Shown in pieces: positions 1 to 11,625 of a DNA stretch of 64,000 nucleotides; the stretch's first letter is position 1; every line of letters begins with the position of its first letter. Below the pieces are notes generated by a model. That model searched no databases, was not told the DNA's origin, and saw nothing but the letters and a program-made list of their open reading frames with translations. Source of the DNA: Ephemerocybe angulata (Eukaryota > Basidiomycota > Agaricomycetes > Agaricales > Psathyrellaceae); assembly GCA_013368325.1 (NCBI GenBank), contig JAACJK010000110.1:1302001-1366000 (forward strand), written 5' to 3'. Both the position numbers and the translations under genes were made by a program.

Positions 1-183
1 GTCAAAGCGACCACAGATGGTGCATTGTGTTCATTGTTATCGTGCATTCTCCCCGAAAAAGCGATGCCGAAGCAACTATCACTCATTAAGCAAAGCCAAG
101 GCTTTGTCTATCCTCTCTATATCATCTATAACACAGACTTGCCCAGCATCTTCACGCCTTCGAAGAACATTCACCTCATTTAG

Positions 184-438
184 CCATGCACCACTCGAGG
201 ATCATACCCCCGGACCGAACCTGCCTACCCCTCAGACCCCCCACAACTCCTCCCCCTGCACGTCCTCCCCACCCAGACCCACCTCAAAGCTCTCGAATTA
301 TACACCCCCTACCGCTGCAGCTGTGGCCTCCAAAGAAAATCCAGAGCCGCTCTGGAGCAGCACGTCAGCAGGAGGTACCACGATGGCAGCATGGACACGC
401 ATCGCACGAAAGGCAAACAGCTCGCCCAATGCATCTAG
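184..438 (+). other. possible C2H2-like finger coding fragment
   Basis: The third forward frame is open from 184 to a TAG at 436-438. Around 310-390 it encodes a Cys-x-Cys pair followed about 17 residues later by two His in the pattern of a degenerate C2H2 finger (YRCSCG ... EQHVSRRYH). I see no convincing start codon; a short upstream open stretch in the same frame begins with ATG at 64 and stops at 181, so an intron would be needed. It may be the 3' exon of a gene starting outside the window, or chance. Low confidence. Confidence 0.2.
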
Positions 439-1025
439 CCGCCGTGCGATTGGGAGGACACGAATGCGGGAAACATTAAACATCACCCGCTTGGCACTCA
501 TGGTGTTGAAGTCAACTTTGAGAGTTTGACGGTTGAGCGGAGGGTGAAGTTTAGTTTGTCCCGACCTTCATCGCCTTCCAAGTCGTACGCGGGAGTTCAG
601 ATGACCCACGATAAACTCTCTAGCACTGTCAATGTGTCGGCGTGGATAGAGATGCGTCATTTATGCTTTCTTCCTTGTAGCACATAAACGAGATCCTCAC
701 TAGCCAGCGCCGTCACTCTTTAAAAGTACTTGATTCTAGCAGGCGCCCAGTTTGCATTTTTCTCTGTAAAACTTCCGGAGCAAGAATGTTGGCGACACAT
801 CGGCGAAGATTCCCATCGTCGATTTTACTACGCGCGGACCTGCACAAACTGAGAGTCAGTTCTTAGAGTATGCCCTGAACATCTTCTCCATTCTATTCAT
901 GCAAAATGACGATTCCAACAAGACGCATCGTATGTCTACATATATCATCTTCCTCGCTATCGAAGTGCGCGCCTTGCGAACGCCTATCCGACGTCACCGT
1001 CATCTTCGCATCAAGTTCTAGTAGC
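439..1025. other. intergenic, nothing recognised
   Basis: No open frame with coding character, RNA gene or clear repeat was seen on either strand. It probably contains the 3' untranslated region of the reductase that ends at 1026. Confidence 0.4.
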
Positions 1026-2541
1026 CTAAAGCTTCAAGTTCCTTTCTGCTGCCCATCGCAACGTGTCTCTAGTAGTCTCCTCCATCGTGCGATATCTAAT
1101 CCCCAAGATCCTCTTCTCCTTAGCAGTGTTAAAATAAATCTCTGGGGCCAGCTCGTCCTTCGTGGTCTCCGCCGTGCCCTTAGGAATGGTCTTTCCAGGA
1201 TAAAACTCGGCCAACGCTTTGTTCGCGAGGTCGACTAAAAAGAGATTCAAATAAGCTAAACGTTCGTCCCAATAATGTCTCAATCCAAAATAAAAGATAA
1301 AGCGGTACTCACTCCACTCATTGAGAAAGAACGTCCCCGCCGACGCAATAATCCTCTCTCCTCCCGCCTCCGCCGTCTCCATAGCGCGCACATGCGCCTC
1401 GGCGATGTCGCGCACGTCGACCCAGCCGTTCGGAATGGAGAGGGTGAAGGCTTGGGGTTTCGAGCTGCGTTCGATGACGCTGTCCCACCATAATTTGAGG
1501 GTCGAGGGCAGGTCTGAAGTGGATTTTGGGGTTTGGATTGCGGGCTAGGGAAAGGGGGTATGTGAGTAAGTTGGTGGGGTGGAGGGGGGTCACGAGATGT
1601 GTGTGTGAGAAAGAGAAAGGGAACGTACGCCGAAGACGAGAGGGGGGTTTATCACGGAGATGTCCCATTGAACTTCAGATTTGTGGGCGTTGTAGAAGTC
1701 CCAGGCGGCTATTAGATATCAAACGATGTGTCAGTAATGGTATTTGAGAGACCACATCAAGTACACACCTTTTTCGGCTAAGACCTTCGAAGCCCCGTAT
1801 ACGGTCATCTGATCCGTCTTGTTCCCAAGTTTCTCGACTTCAGAAACGTCGTTGGTGTTCCAGTCTTCTTCACTAAACGTCCGCGCCCCGGGGCTCAGTG
1901 TCCACATTGCTGCGACGCTGGACGTTATCACGATGCGCTTCAGTTTGTATGAGCTGTCTCGCTGACTTTATGAAGGATAGTTTAGCGTTCAACGTGCTGT
2001 GTCAAGGGGCGAGGTACCTGGCACGCAGTGCGCTCTTGAGGACTCCGACTGTGCCATCTACGGCTGGCTGGATCATGTCTTTGCGATCATTTAGAGTGGG
2101 AATGCGTTGGGGATCAAGGGGATCATGTTAAACGTACCTTGGGGGTCGGTCAAGCTGGGGTCTGGCAATGGCGACGCTGCATGCACGACGGCATCCACTC
2201 CGAGGATCACTTCATCAAATGCACCATCCTATAATAACCACCGGCAGTCTAAGCGTGAGCACCTTATTGATAAGTATAGACCCTTTCCGCTCACGTACTT
2301 TGATAATGTCTGGGATTACAATGAATTCCACTGCAATGCTATCTGAACCATCATCCTTCTTGCCACCTTCTTCCTTTATGTGTTTCAGGAGATCCCGTTT
2401 GAGGGAGGCGCCTTTCTCTGCGGAGCGTACGACCGCCTTGACGGTGTGGCCGCGGGCGAGGAGGGTGGCTATCACCCAAGCGCCGAGGTAGCCTGTGCCG
2501 CCGGTGACGAGGACCGTGGATGGTGATGTTATAGGGGACAT
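1026..2541 (-). CDS. NAD(P)-dependent reductase, dihydroflavonol-4-reductase / cinnamoyl-CoA reductase-like
   Basis: This is an extended short-chain dehydrogenase that should reduce a carbonyl substrate with NADPH in the cytosol; the substrate cannot be told. The ATG at 2539-2541 is followed by the nucleotide-binding motif VLVTGGTGYLGAWV. Later exons carry IVITSSVAAMW and the catalytic Tyr-x3-Lys as VYGASKVLAEK, then NPPLVFGP-like and NGWVDVRDIAEAHVRAM segments typical of the family, ending AAERNLKL at the TAG. The gene is broken by at least five short introns; exon 1 is 2541-2299, ending at a GTACGT donor. No frameshift was seen. Fungal members (Grp2/Gre2-like aldehyde or methylglyoxal reductases) have the same layout, so the plant-style name is only a family label. 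Confidence 0.85.
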
Positions 2542-3209
2542 TGCGCGATATCTATGATGCTACCAGGTGGTAGGTGTGGATGACGGGGTTCGAAGTTATT
2601 CGTTCATGCTTCTCTTTTAAGGAATTCACTTTTGTCTGGTGTCAGACATTGATTACTCACTATACAGAGCCTTTTCCGGCCGGGTTTGTCACACACAGCA
2701 AGTGTCTTGGATGACTTTCCGCAGGGTTTTAATCAAACCTCTGGGTGTCCAAAGAAGGAAAAGAAATAAAGAAAGTGGAGATTAGCTGAGCTTCGCTGCA
2801 TACTACATCACACACCCATATACCGTACTTGAAAACGCAATGATACCTTGTCACACTACTCATCTCGGCCTTTTCGGACGGGCTTTGACTGCCCACTGTA
2901 CGCAAGCGCCCGAGCCCAAACGCGCGTCCGCCGGCAGTAGCAATGACGGAACCAGATCCGCGATACAGAACCAAGTTCTCTCTAAAACACGCTTCACAAG
3001 CGTGGCCCGTTTGGAGCGCGGGGGTGAGGTGACATAGACTCCGAGCGACATTCCAGCCACGGGCGCCTAAATTCGCGACACAGCCGGCGTTCAATGGGTT
3101 CCGACCTTCCGACATATGCTGCGTAAGCTTGTTGAAGCCATTCGTATTCTACAGTTCAGTGGTATAGTATTACTTCTTATTATCATTCCGACGCGTCTCG
3201 TCCGCACGC
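2542..3209. other. intergenic between reductase and phosphoglycerate mutase
   Basis: It contains the promoter of the reductase (minus strand) and the 3' flank of the mutase. No gene, RNA or repeat was recognised. Confidence 0.4.
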
Positions 3210-5138
3210 TTACTGAGCCAACAAGCTCCGACCACCCATCTCCTCCGGCTTCTCGATCCCAAGCACAGCAAGGACTGTAGGCGCGACATCGCACAACGCA
3301 CCAGCTTCCTCATCCTCCTCGACCTCCTCCTTCGTCTCCTTCTGCGCATCCGCCTTGCCATCCTCCTCATGGATGTATCCCATCTTCCCGCTCTTCTCCT
3401 CCTTCTCGAACTTGAGCGTCTTGCCATCGCCGCTCATGATGAATGGAACCAAGTTCGTGGTGTGCGCGGTATGGGGCGCGCCGGTCTCAGCGTTCTTCAT
3501 CTGTTCGGCGTTACCGTGGTCGGCAGTGATGAGGAGGATGTAGCCGTTCGCTTTGCACGCCTCGTAGATGATACCGACACCCTCGTCGGTCGCCTTGATA
3601 GCCTGAACGGCGGCCTCGTAGACACCAGTGTGGCCAACCTGCGTATTTTTGTTAGCGAATGTGATGAAGAGATACACGAATCGACTAACCATATCGGGAG
3701 GCGCGAAGTTGCACATGACGAACTCGTCAGTACCCTTCTCCAACACCTCCTTAACCTTCTCGGCGACACCCTTCGAGTTCATGCCAGGCTGGAGATCGTA
3801 GGTCGCGACGCGGGGAGAAGGAACCATGTGCCTCTCCTCGCCCTCGAACTGCTTCTCGACACCGCCGTTGAAGAAGAAGGTGACGTGCGCGTACTTCTCC
3901 TGTGGCACATTAAGTGATTATCCGAGGGGGAAGACGAACGTACGTACCGTTTCAGCGATATGAGCCTGCCTGACGCCCTTCTTCGCCAACCACTCGGCGA
4001 GCACGTTGGTCATCGCCTGGGGAGGGAAGGCGACCTTGAAGGGGAACTCCTTCTTGTACTGGCTCATCGTGTAGATCTCCAATCCAGAAGGGATCTTGGT
4101 CTCGACGAGACCTTCCTCGACCTGCCCGAGAACGGTGGTGATCTCACGCATGCGGTCGGACCGGTAGTTGAAGCAGAAGAGGGTGTCGTTCTCCTTGATG
4201 CGTCCAGCGTCGCCGTTGACGATGATAGGCTTCAAGAACTCGTCAGTGACGTCCTTCTTGTACGACTCCTCGACGGAGGCGATCGCAGCCTCGATGCCGC
4301 TCTTGCCCTCCTCAACCTTGAGTTCCTCTCCCTTGCCGTTGACGAGACCCTCGACCGCAACGGTGATACGCTCCCATCGCTTATCGCGGTCCATGGCGTA
4401 ATAGCGGCCGACGATCGTCGAGAGCTCACCGTAGCCGAGCTTCTTGGTGAACTCGGCGAGTTCCTTGAGGTAGATGGTGGCGGACCGGGGTGCGGTGTCG
4501 CGTCCGTCGCCGAAGAAATGGATGTAGGTGTGGGGGACCCCCTGGTCCTTCGCGGTCTCGAGGAGAGCGAAGAGGTGCCTGATGTGCGAGTGAACGCCAC
4601 CGTCGGAGATCTACGTCCGAGATGAGAAACTGCGGGGGAAGGGACTCGAGGAGTACGCACCAATCCAGCGAGATGGAGACGGCCGTTGCCCTCCTTCGCG
4701 CGCTTGCACGCATCGAGGATCGTCTCGTTTTTGTGGAACGTCTTCTTCTTGATAGAGACATCGATACGGACGATATCCTGCCAGACGACGCGGCCCGCTC
4801 CAATGTTCAAGTGTCTACGCTCAAGTTCAGCCGCAAGGCCTGTAGCTGAAAGACCCAGGTACTCACCCAACCTCGCTGTTGCCCATGAGTCCCTCGCTCA
4901 ATCCGACAGCAGTTCCGCTCGCGCGAAGGGTGGTGAAGTTGTGGTTCTTCGCGATTGCGTCCATGTTGGGCGTCTCAGCGTTTTCGATGGCGTTGCCCTC
5001 GATGCCTGCCTTAGGCGCGATGCCCCAGCCATCGTGCACGCTGAACGAACGGTTAGTCTCGTTAAACTGAAGAGTTGGAGCCTGGTGAACGTACATCAGG
5101 CAGACCTTGTTCTTGACTTGAACTTTTTCGGCGGACAT
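3210..5138 (-). CDS. gpmI: 2,3-bisphosphoglycerate-independent phosphoglycerate mutase
   Basis: This glycolytic enzyme interconverts 3- and 2-phosphoglycerate using two Mn ions and a phosphoserine intermediate. From the ATG at 5136-5138, exon 1 ends KVCL and is joined to IVHDGWGI. The catalytic serine lies in MGNSEVG, joined across an intron to HLNIGAGR. Further hallmarks are SDGGVHSH, HFFGDGRDT, FNYRSDRMRE, VTFFFNGG, NFAPPDMV joined to GHTG, and ITADHGNAEQM. The protein ends GALCDVAPTVLAVLGI...GRSLLAQ. It has at least five short introns and about the usual family length. A Lys/Glu-rich insertion of about 30 residues sits just before GALCDVAPT, where the family normally has a short loop. The frame is intact and this looks like a functional housekeeping gene. 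Confidence 0.95.
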
Positions 5139-6619
5139 GGTGGTTGGAAGAAGGAGATCGAGGGCGAGAGCAGAGTTGGAATCGACTCGACGCCGCGCGA
5201 TAAGAATCGATCATGACGTCGGCAACTCGGATCCGTCGGTTCTCGGAGGCAAACTCGATGGGGATGATCCTCGATCGGCCTCCGTAAACAGGGGCTGGCT
5301 GGGGCTGCGGTGCAAACTATGTGAGGGAGCCCGGGGTCGTATGTATGTGGACAGTTGCACTCACAAATATCTCTTCAAGTCTCCTGCAAGCTCCTCCCAG
5401 CCGTCATTCGGATTTGGAGATGAAGATAGCTGGTAGGGGCGGCCTATAGTAGACGGTAAAGTGGTTCATGATCAGAGAGCAAAACCTGGTGCGATTTTGA
5501 ATATCGTGTTGGGTCTAAGGGAACCATTGAAACAGAGGCACGACTTTGGAGACCTGTCATCCCGGAAAAAAGCGCCTATATGCGAGCATTCTTAGCGAAT
5601 CACTCAGAGCGACAGAGCCTGCTCGTATTTGGGGGCTCACCAGACTCAGAGTTGAACGACACCATGAGATGGGACGTCCCGGTGTTGTAGGTACTTGCGC
5701 CTAAGTGCTTGGTGAGCGATATACAAAAACTCAACGAAACCTGCCTTGAGACAGACATCCAGGTCTAACCAGCTGATACATGGGATCCTGCTGATAGATC
5801 TACGATTCTACGAAGACTTGCATGGCAGTATCAGGTCCAGCTAGTACCTAGGGCAATGAATGGGGGGAGAGAACGGAGAAGGGAATGGGACGCAGAAAGA
5901 GGGAAGTAAACGGGAGGAAGAAAAAGGAGAAATGGAGAAACGCGACGTGCCTTCCAATATATAAAGCGCGTCAAGTGCACGGACCATCCACGTGAGCGTT
6001 TTCAAAGTCCGCTTCAAGCCTTCACCCTGAGGACTCGGCGGAGGAGGTCAATGATCAACGGCCAATTGTCGAGAAAGGACTCTCATACACTTTGGCGATA
6101 CGTTGAGGTCTGGATCCGAGAGATAGGCTTATATTCCTGAACGCCACATACATACAGGAGTAGGCCAGTGAGCGTGTTGAGGTCTCGAGATGGAATCATG
6201 GGCTTTCTCCCAGTGGGTTCTTGGCGGGGCTCGATTCGGGCGTACAGCCTGGAGGGTGGTAATGTTCAGTAACAACTCTAGAGATCCCTAGGCGGGGCTT
6301 GCTCCATGAAATGTAATGGTACGATTTTGAGAACGCTGGAAAACCCCAGAGCAAGTACGTACTCCGTACGACACTCTTTACCCCTTAATTGAACTCTGTC
6401 AGGTGTTTTAGTATTATCATGGGGTCTGGAGGGTTCTATCTAATTTTAGTGCGGATTCATGAGATTAAAGGAGGCTGTGAAACGGCTGGGAAACATGCGT
6501 TCCTCGGCACGTTGGCAATGGTGTAGGTTTGGGCGCTTATCTGCCCAACATATATAGAACACCGCATTTATGTCCCGTAACCAGGAAAGGTGTTCACTGC
6601 TTTCCCCCTCTTATCGACC
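5139..6619. other. long intergenic region with divergent promoters
   Basis: This 1.5-kb stretch separates two divergent genes. Purine-rich tracts lie around 5860-5940, and a TATA-like element (TATATAAAG) at about 5959-5967 faces right with no gene directly behind it. No open frame with coding character or RNA gene was recognised. Confidence 0.45.
6531..6558 (+). promoter_or_regulatory. putative promoter elements of the membrane protein gene
   Basis: A TATATAG sequence lies about 65 bp upstream of the ATG at 6620. Just upstream of it is GGGCGCTTA (6531-6539), a 9-mer that recurs elsewhere in the window. A promoter role is inferred from position only. Confidence 0.35.
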
Positions 6620-7438
6620 ATGCCTGCCACAGTGGTTGCCAACGTCGTCGCAGGGTTCAGTCCCGTGAATCGCGCCCTTATCTATCTCAACTTTCTGCTC
6701 TCCCAGACGCAGTTCTTCACCGGGTTCGACACAAAATGCCCCAGCAACCTCGGTTTCCTCGCTTTCAACCTTTACCAGCAGTACATCTGGTTCATCGCTA
6801 CCAAGGAGAAGCAGCTTCACGCGCTCTCCCTCGTTGTCTCGTATATCAATCTGATGTACACGGTAACTTACCTGGCGGGCGTTCTCGCAGGGAACCATCT
6901 CCTCGTTTGGCTTCAGGGCCTGGTTGTGATGGCACTAATCTCGCTCAACACCCTTAGTGGCTGGTTGAGCTTAACGACGAATATGCCAGAGGGAGATGGG
7001 ATATACCGTTTTTGGTTTTTTGGGTGGAGGGTACTTTCAAAGGGATGGAGGGGTTTTTTTACCTTCGGCGAGGTCGTGCACACCACAAGCGCCATGTGGG
7101 CCTTCAGGCAGGTAATCTCCCTGATGCTGGCCGGGTCGGGTGATATTAATAAGGAAGGAGAAGTGGGATGGAGAGAGAGATTGGGGGGTATACTCAACTG
7201 GACGGCCTTGGTATTGGTTTTGGGGTGGCCGTTCGTAATGTGGATGGAGTTGATCGTGATTAAGAACCATATCGTATCGGAGACGGACTGGGTATCGGTT
7301 TATCTATTCGTTGCCCAGGTCGTGACAATGCTTATCCCAGCTTTCTTCTGTTTGTGGCGCTCGCGAGCGTCGTTTAGTGACTTATATATAGAATGGACAC
7401 TTAGTCAGTCTTGTACCTTCTTTCTGCCCTCGTCCTGA
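6620..7438 (+). CDS. multi-pass membrane protein of unknown function
   Basis: This is a single-exon frame of 272 residues from the ATG at 6620, the first ATG after the TATA-like box. Hydrophobic stretches at roughly residues 35-55, 65-90, 95-115, 150-170, 190-210 and 225-250 (for example LSLVVSYINLMYTVTYLAGV and WTALVLVLGWPFVMWMELIV) suggest six or so membrane spans. There is no cleavable signal peptide. An aromatic motif, YRFWFFGWRVLSKGW, precedes the fourth span. No family was recognised; it resembles the many orphan integral membrane proteins of agaricomycetes in general character only. A GTG 30 nt upstream would extend the frame but is unlikely to be used. Confidence 0.7.
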   Translation: MPATVVANVVAGFSPVNRALIYLNFLLSQTQFFTGFDTKCPSNLGFLAFNLYQQYIWFIATKEKQLHALSLVVSYINLMYTVTYLAGVLAGNHLLVWLQGLVVMALISLNTLSGWLSLTTNMPEGDGIYRFWFFGWRVLSKGWRGFFTFGEVVHTTSAMWAFRQVISLMLAGSGDINKEGEVGWRERLGGILNWTALVLVLGWPFVMWMELIVIKNHIVSETDWVSVYLFVAQVVTMLIPAFFCLWRSRASFSDLYIEWTLSQSCTFFLPSS

Positions 7439-8201
7439 TGACTTTGCCTTTCGCCATATCTACCTACTACCTACATCTCTACCATCTGTATAACTTGTGA
7501 AAATTTACCACCTCTGAGCTAACAAGTCCTGCCACTGCCCTCACGTCGTCTCAGGTCATCGTTTGAATGCAAGTATGCTATGTCCTCTGACCTTGCTTGC
7601 CTAACCCCGTTGGGGCTGGTGCTCTAAGCAATCACAGAGTCACACTCCGATGACAACTGAACGTAGATAAGCTCGAACGTTCAATGGTCGTATTAACATT
7701 ATTTGGGATTTATATAATAGAGACACGGCCTTCAGAACCTCCTCGTTGAGCTCCAGATATACCTACACGGTATTCTCACGACACAAATGATACTGCACCT
7801 CCGCGAGTACGACATGTACAAGGACATATGCAATCGTGCCTGCATATCGCAGCATGTTGATGCAGACTTGGTTGGCCCAGGTTCGTTGGCAGGACATCCA
7901 TCTGCTGACGCCTCCCAGAATATAGAAGGAGAGTCCAGAGGAGAAGCGAGAAACCGGGATGGGAGCTTAAGCTTGTGGTCATGGTTTGGAAGCGTACCGA
8001 GATGCAGCTGGTGGAACCCGTGCCCGGCAGCTTCTGAAGCTTGGGTCCTCTCAGATATTCATTTCCCAAATCAATGTGTGGAAGGTAGCCCAAACTCTTA
8101 AAACCCCATATGCACGGGAGGGTATACTACATATGTCATATCTCGAGTGTATAAACCTACTATGTCACCAAACCGTCCTTAGCCCCGCCCCGGCTTCCTA
8201 T
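7439..8201. other. intergenic, convergent 3' flanks
   Basis: This lies between the 3' ends of the membrane protein gene and the BTB gene. Short open frames on both strands lack coding character. Nothing was recognised. Confidence 0.4.
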
Positions 8202-9294
8202 TTACGACTCCTCGTCCCTGCGGATACCATCCCACGTTCCAAGACCAAAGTACACGGGCAATTCCTGCCAGACTTTCTGTCGCCCCGCCATGTGCATGTC
8301 TTTCAGATGCCCAAAGCATCTGGTACAAACTGCGCTTTTCCAAGGGCCCCATCCACCGTACTCTTCCAATGGATGCGGTCGCATCCGCAGATCCTCCGCC
8401 TCCTTCCACGAGATACTCCCCAATTTCCCAGATCTACCTCCTCCGAAATCTGCCCCTCCGTATTGGCTCGGTAGGGCGAGTTGTGCGAGCTTTCCAGCAC
8501 ATGCCGACTGGCAGAGGGGGGAAGGGGAGAAGGAGAACAGCATGGAGTGCGATATAGTCGTAAACGCGTGCCACAGCTTCTCCTTCCCAGCCAAACACAC
8601 GGCCTTGCACTCCCATGTCAGGACGTCGTTTCCGATTATCTCGTCGACCGTCATCTGGGTGCAGAGATAGTACGCCCAAGGAAGCACGCTGGGGATGTTC
8701 GCGCCCCCGTTGTGAGCACTCGCCAGGGCGATGAGGCGGACGATGTCGGCGCTTGAGTACTGGAATTGAGATGCGAGGAGGGAGAGGCAGCCATCGAGCG
8801 TACTGGGAAACTTGGCCTCGAGGAAGGAGATGCACTTCCGACGGAGCTTCTCCATGGCGTACTTCGTGGTGATACGGAGGATGCCAGAGAGGAACGTCAG
8901 CAGGGTGGAAAGTGTACTCTTCGAGTCGAGCGTGTCAAAATGCCTAAGAGTGTGGCGCATTTCAGGGACAAGCGGAAGGAACGAGCAGGACCACGCACAT
9001 AGGGTCATAGATAGCCCTCAGAGTGTCCGTAAACTCTTCGACGTCGTCCTGGAGGTCGACAACAGGGCATCCGTCGATAAGCTCGCAGTCGTGCGGCTGA
9101 GGTATTTCCGCCATATCACTGAAGATTTCTGAATGTCGTGCAAGGATTGATGAGTGAACCTTGAATGTCTTCGCGTCTATCCGTACGACGAGAGATCCAT
9201 CGGAGAAATAGAACTCGGAACTCTTTGAGTATGTTATGGCGCCTTCGTCAGGTTTGGGGGAAAAGCAGATCGGCACAGATGTCGTCAGATTCAT
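8202..9294 (-). CDS. BTB/POZ domain protein
   Basis: Two exons (9294-8999 and 8943-8202) join in phase to give 345 residues; the intron has GTGCGT and CTTAG ends. The N-terminal part has the BTB fold pattern: FYFSDGSLVVRIDAKTFKVHSSILARHSEIFSDM, then a segment around VVDLQDDVEEFTDTLRAIYD. The remainder is helical (LRITTKYAMEKLRRKCISFL, IVRLIALASAH) and matches the layout of agaricomycete BTB proteins, a large expanded family with no Kelch or zinc-finger partner. BTB domains usually mediate dimerisation and Cullin-3 binding; the partner here is unknown. The ORF is intact. Confidence 0.85.
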
Positions 9295-9723
9295 GGTAGA
9301 CCTTCTCCTAGTTGTACCCTAGCAGTAGGCTGGAAGTCGACGATAGAAAGTGTGTGTCTGGGATATACCAGTTTACTCTTCTCGCCAAGGGTAGAAAGAA
9401 ATGGTTGGCAGCAGGTATCTAGGATGGATGCAAGAAGTGAAAGCCTCGTTCGCCTGGCTCAGGTCAACGAAGGTCAGTTAGTCATCCATTCGCACGATCA
9501 CGTTTAGTACTGGCGCTTAAAGGACCGCCCACGCAACGCCCACGGATTGGCGCTCAGTTGAAAGTGAGCGAATAGCGCGCAGAAAAGGCCAGGATATTAT
9601 AAATTATAGAACATCAAGTTGATAAAAGTTCATGGTTAAAGTAAAGCTATATGTTATAAATAAAAGTCTCTTTAATTGAAAACTTGTTGAAAACGGCACT
9701 GCGCCTTGGCCCTTGCATAATGA
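9295..9723. other. intergenic, AT-rich 3' side
   Basis: It holds the promoter side of the BTB gene and the 3' flank of the next gene. There is a GGCGCTTAA motif at 9512-9520. Nothing else was recognised. Confidence 0.35.
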
Positions 9724-10653
9724 TTAATCCTCCTGCTTCATTGGTCGGTTGCCAGGCCCTTCACACCTTAGCCAGTGTAAATTAGGACTTGATTCAGTCG
9801 CTCCACATGCCTGACAGACACCATTAACGACTGTTGGTGGAGCCCGCACGTTTCCTCCTCCGAAGGGCAAAGATCCTTGATGCTGACCCATGAATTGGCG
9901 AGGAACTGGCGGAGGAACCCCAGTGTCGTAATCCATCTCACAAGAGTCAAAGGACATAAAATCTGGGGGTCCATCCGGTGAGAAGCTAGAGTAGCCGAAT
10001 ACGCTTCCCTCCAATAAATATTGCAGTTGACGTTCCTCTCGTTGAAGTCGATCACTAATTGAACGATTGACGAAGGCTGCAAGATCCTTGGGCGCGGGTG
10101 GGGTGTGATTAGGATGTGTTACATGGCTTGACGATGCCTCTCCCGCAGATGTAGAACGGTATAGGCTGTAGACTGATCCATCGCCTCGACCTTGGTGTCG
10201 ACCACCGCTTCGTAAGGTATGCCCAGAGTGTAGGTCCGTACCGCCACCGGCACTTCTTTGTGGCCTGTCCTGGGATGGCTGAGATCGTATCTCGCTGCGA
10301 CGTAAATGACCAGGACCTCTATTGGACTCAATCGGAGTGTAGCGCAGACGTTCCGGAGTCGCAGCCGCTTCCCATTTCAATTGACCGGGGAGCAACGGTG
10401 TGGCGGGCTCTCGAGACCACGGCTGCCGCGGCGCCTGTTGTGCGGTGGATTGCTTTGTTGACGAGCGTTGTGTTGGCTTCCGTTGAGAACGAGGCAGAGA
10501 TGCGGGGTCAAAGGAAGCTAAGTCGCTAGGACTATAGGGCGAGCGATTAGCCCGTGAATGTGAGTTTCCAGATGTCTCCAGCTCAGCCATAGAGGCGTCA
10601 GAGCGTCTATATTTGTGGTGCGGCTGCTTGTAGGATCTTTCTTTGTCTGCCAT
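9724..10653 (-). CDS. disordered protein with C-terminal two-Cys motif, unknown
   Basis: The open frame runs from 10842 to 9724, but the part upstream of the Met at 10653 contains a good intron acceptor (GATTTGCAG just before it), so I place the start of this exon at MADKERSYKQ. The product is about 309 residues, rich in Ser, Pro, Arg and Gln and probably disordered, with a C-terminal segment NGVCQACGATESS...WLRC followed by GPGNRPMK. The Cys-x2-Cys...Cys pattern could bind a metal, but no known finger matches. An upstream coding exon within 10700-10842 is possible. Function unknown. Confidence 0.5.
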   Translation of the reverse strand: MADKERSYKQPHHKYRRSDASMAELETSGNSHSRANRSPYSPSDLASFDPASLPRSQRKPTQRSSTKQSTAQQAPRQPWSREPATPLLPGQLKWEAAATPERLRYTPIESNRGPGHLRRSEIRSQPSQDRPQRSAGGGTDLHSGHTLRSGGRHQGRGDGSVYSLYRSTSAGEASSSHVTHPNHTPPAPKDLAAFVNRSISDRLQREERQLQYLLEGSVFGYSSFSPDGPPDFMSFDSCEMDYDTGVPPPVPRQFMGQHQGSLPFGGGNVRAPPTVVNGVCQACGATESSPNLHWLRCEGPGNRPMKQED

Positions 10654-11625
10654 CTGCTGCAAATCAAACGGGCTGGGGAGACAGTGTTCAGCTAAAAGGA
10701 GGGAGATCAGTAAATGTATGTGTCGGCTTGCAAGAAAGTCAAGGGGCTTTATAGGACTAAGACTGTGTGCGAAATTCGCTGATGCCACGCCGTTTGCGCG
10801 TGTATGGTGTGACTCTTGAGTGCTGTTAAACATCGTTACCAACGAGGCTGAATACGGACAATATGCGATGTTGCGGTGTGGACGTCCTTCTTTATGTCAT
10901 CGGGGATCAAACCGAGGATACGGCCTTCTAACAAATCGTATTAAGCGCCCGAAAGATTGCAATCTTCTCAAAGGCCATGGGCTGCGATTATGGACGAGAT
11001 ACCTCTGGTTTGTCACAGTGTATAGAGTCTAGGACATTCCATCAACCAACTAGTCAATCCTTTATCACATGACCATCCGAAAGAAAAGGGGTGCAACGGG
11101 CGCTTAACCCGAGATCACTAAGTCCGTGGCATCGTCTTGCATCTGCGCAGCTCGATGCCAGGGAGATGCGATTCGGGCGCTCCGATTTGGGGAACTGCTG
11201 CTGTGCATACCCTAAGTCCGTGGCATCGTCTTGCATCTGCGCAGCTCGATGCCAGGGAGATGCGATTCAGGCGCTCCGATTTGGGGCACTGCTGCTGTAT
11301 GTCATACCTCCATTAGCACTTCCTGGGTTATAGTGCGCTGAGAGAACCATACGGATCGGCCGACTCGTGGGAGGTAACACATGTGCGAATGCGGGTCATT
11401 GCTCGTGGTCTGCGTAGCTAAACTGTCAATTATTCCTCCGTTCTCTATATCTGGCGAGTCCATTGTCTAAAATACGGCGTCAATCTAATCGCCTAGAACC
11501 CGATTCAAATTTTGTACAAGAGGATGTTGGATATGTATCCCACTACATGGACAAAATAACGATATCCAAGAGTAGACTAATGAGTACTGACCTACTTCTG
11601 GAGCCTCGAAGAAAAGGTACTCATG
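10654..11625. other. intergenic with tandem duplication
   Basis: This region carries two copies of the GGGCGCTTAA motif (10941-10950 and 11098-11107, opposite orientations) and a 94-bp direct tandem repeat described separately. No gene was recognised. Confidence 0.4.
11118..11305. repeat. 94-bp tandem duplication, two copies
   Basis: The unit starting CTAAGTCCGTGGCATCG at 11118 is repeated at 11212 with only a few substitutions (for example GGGAACTG versus GGGCACTG). Inside each unit are short inverted segments around GCATCTGCGCAGCTCGATGC. No coding function is apparent. Confidence 0.85.

Noticed and set aside
5950..5970. TATA box of an extra gene
   Set aside because: No coding sequence follows within 600 bp on that strand.
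6590..6619. N-terminal extension of the membrane protein
   Set aside because: It would start at GTG; the ATG at 6620 is the natural start.
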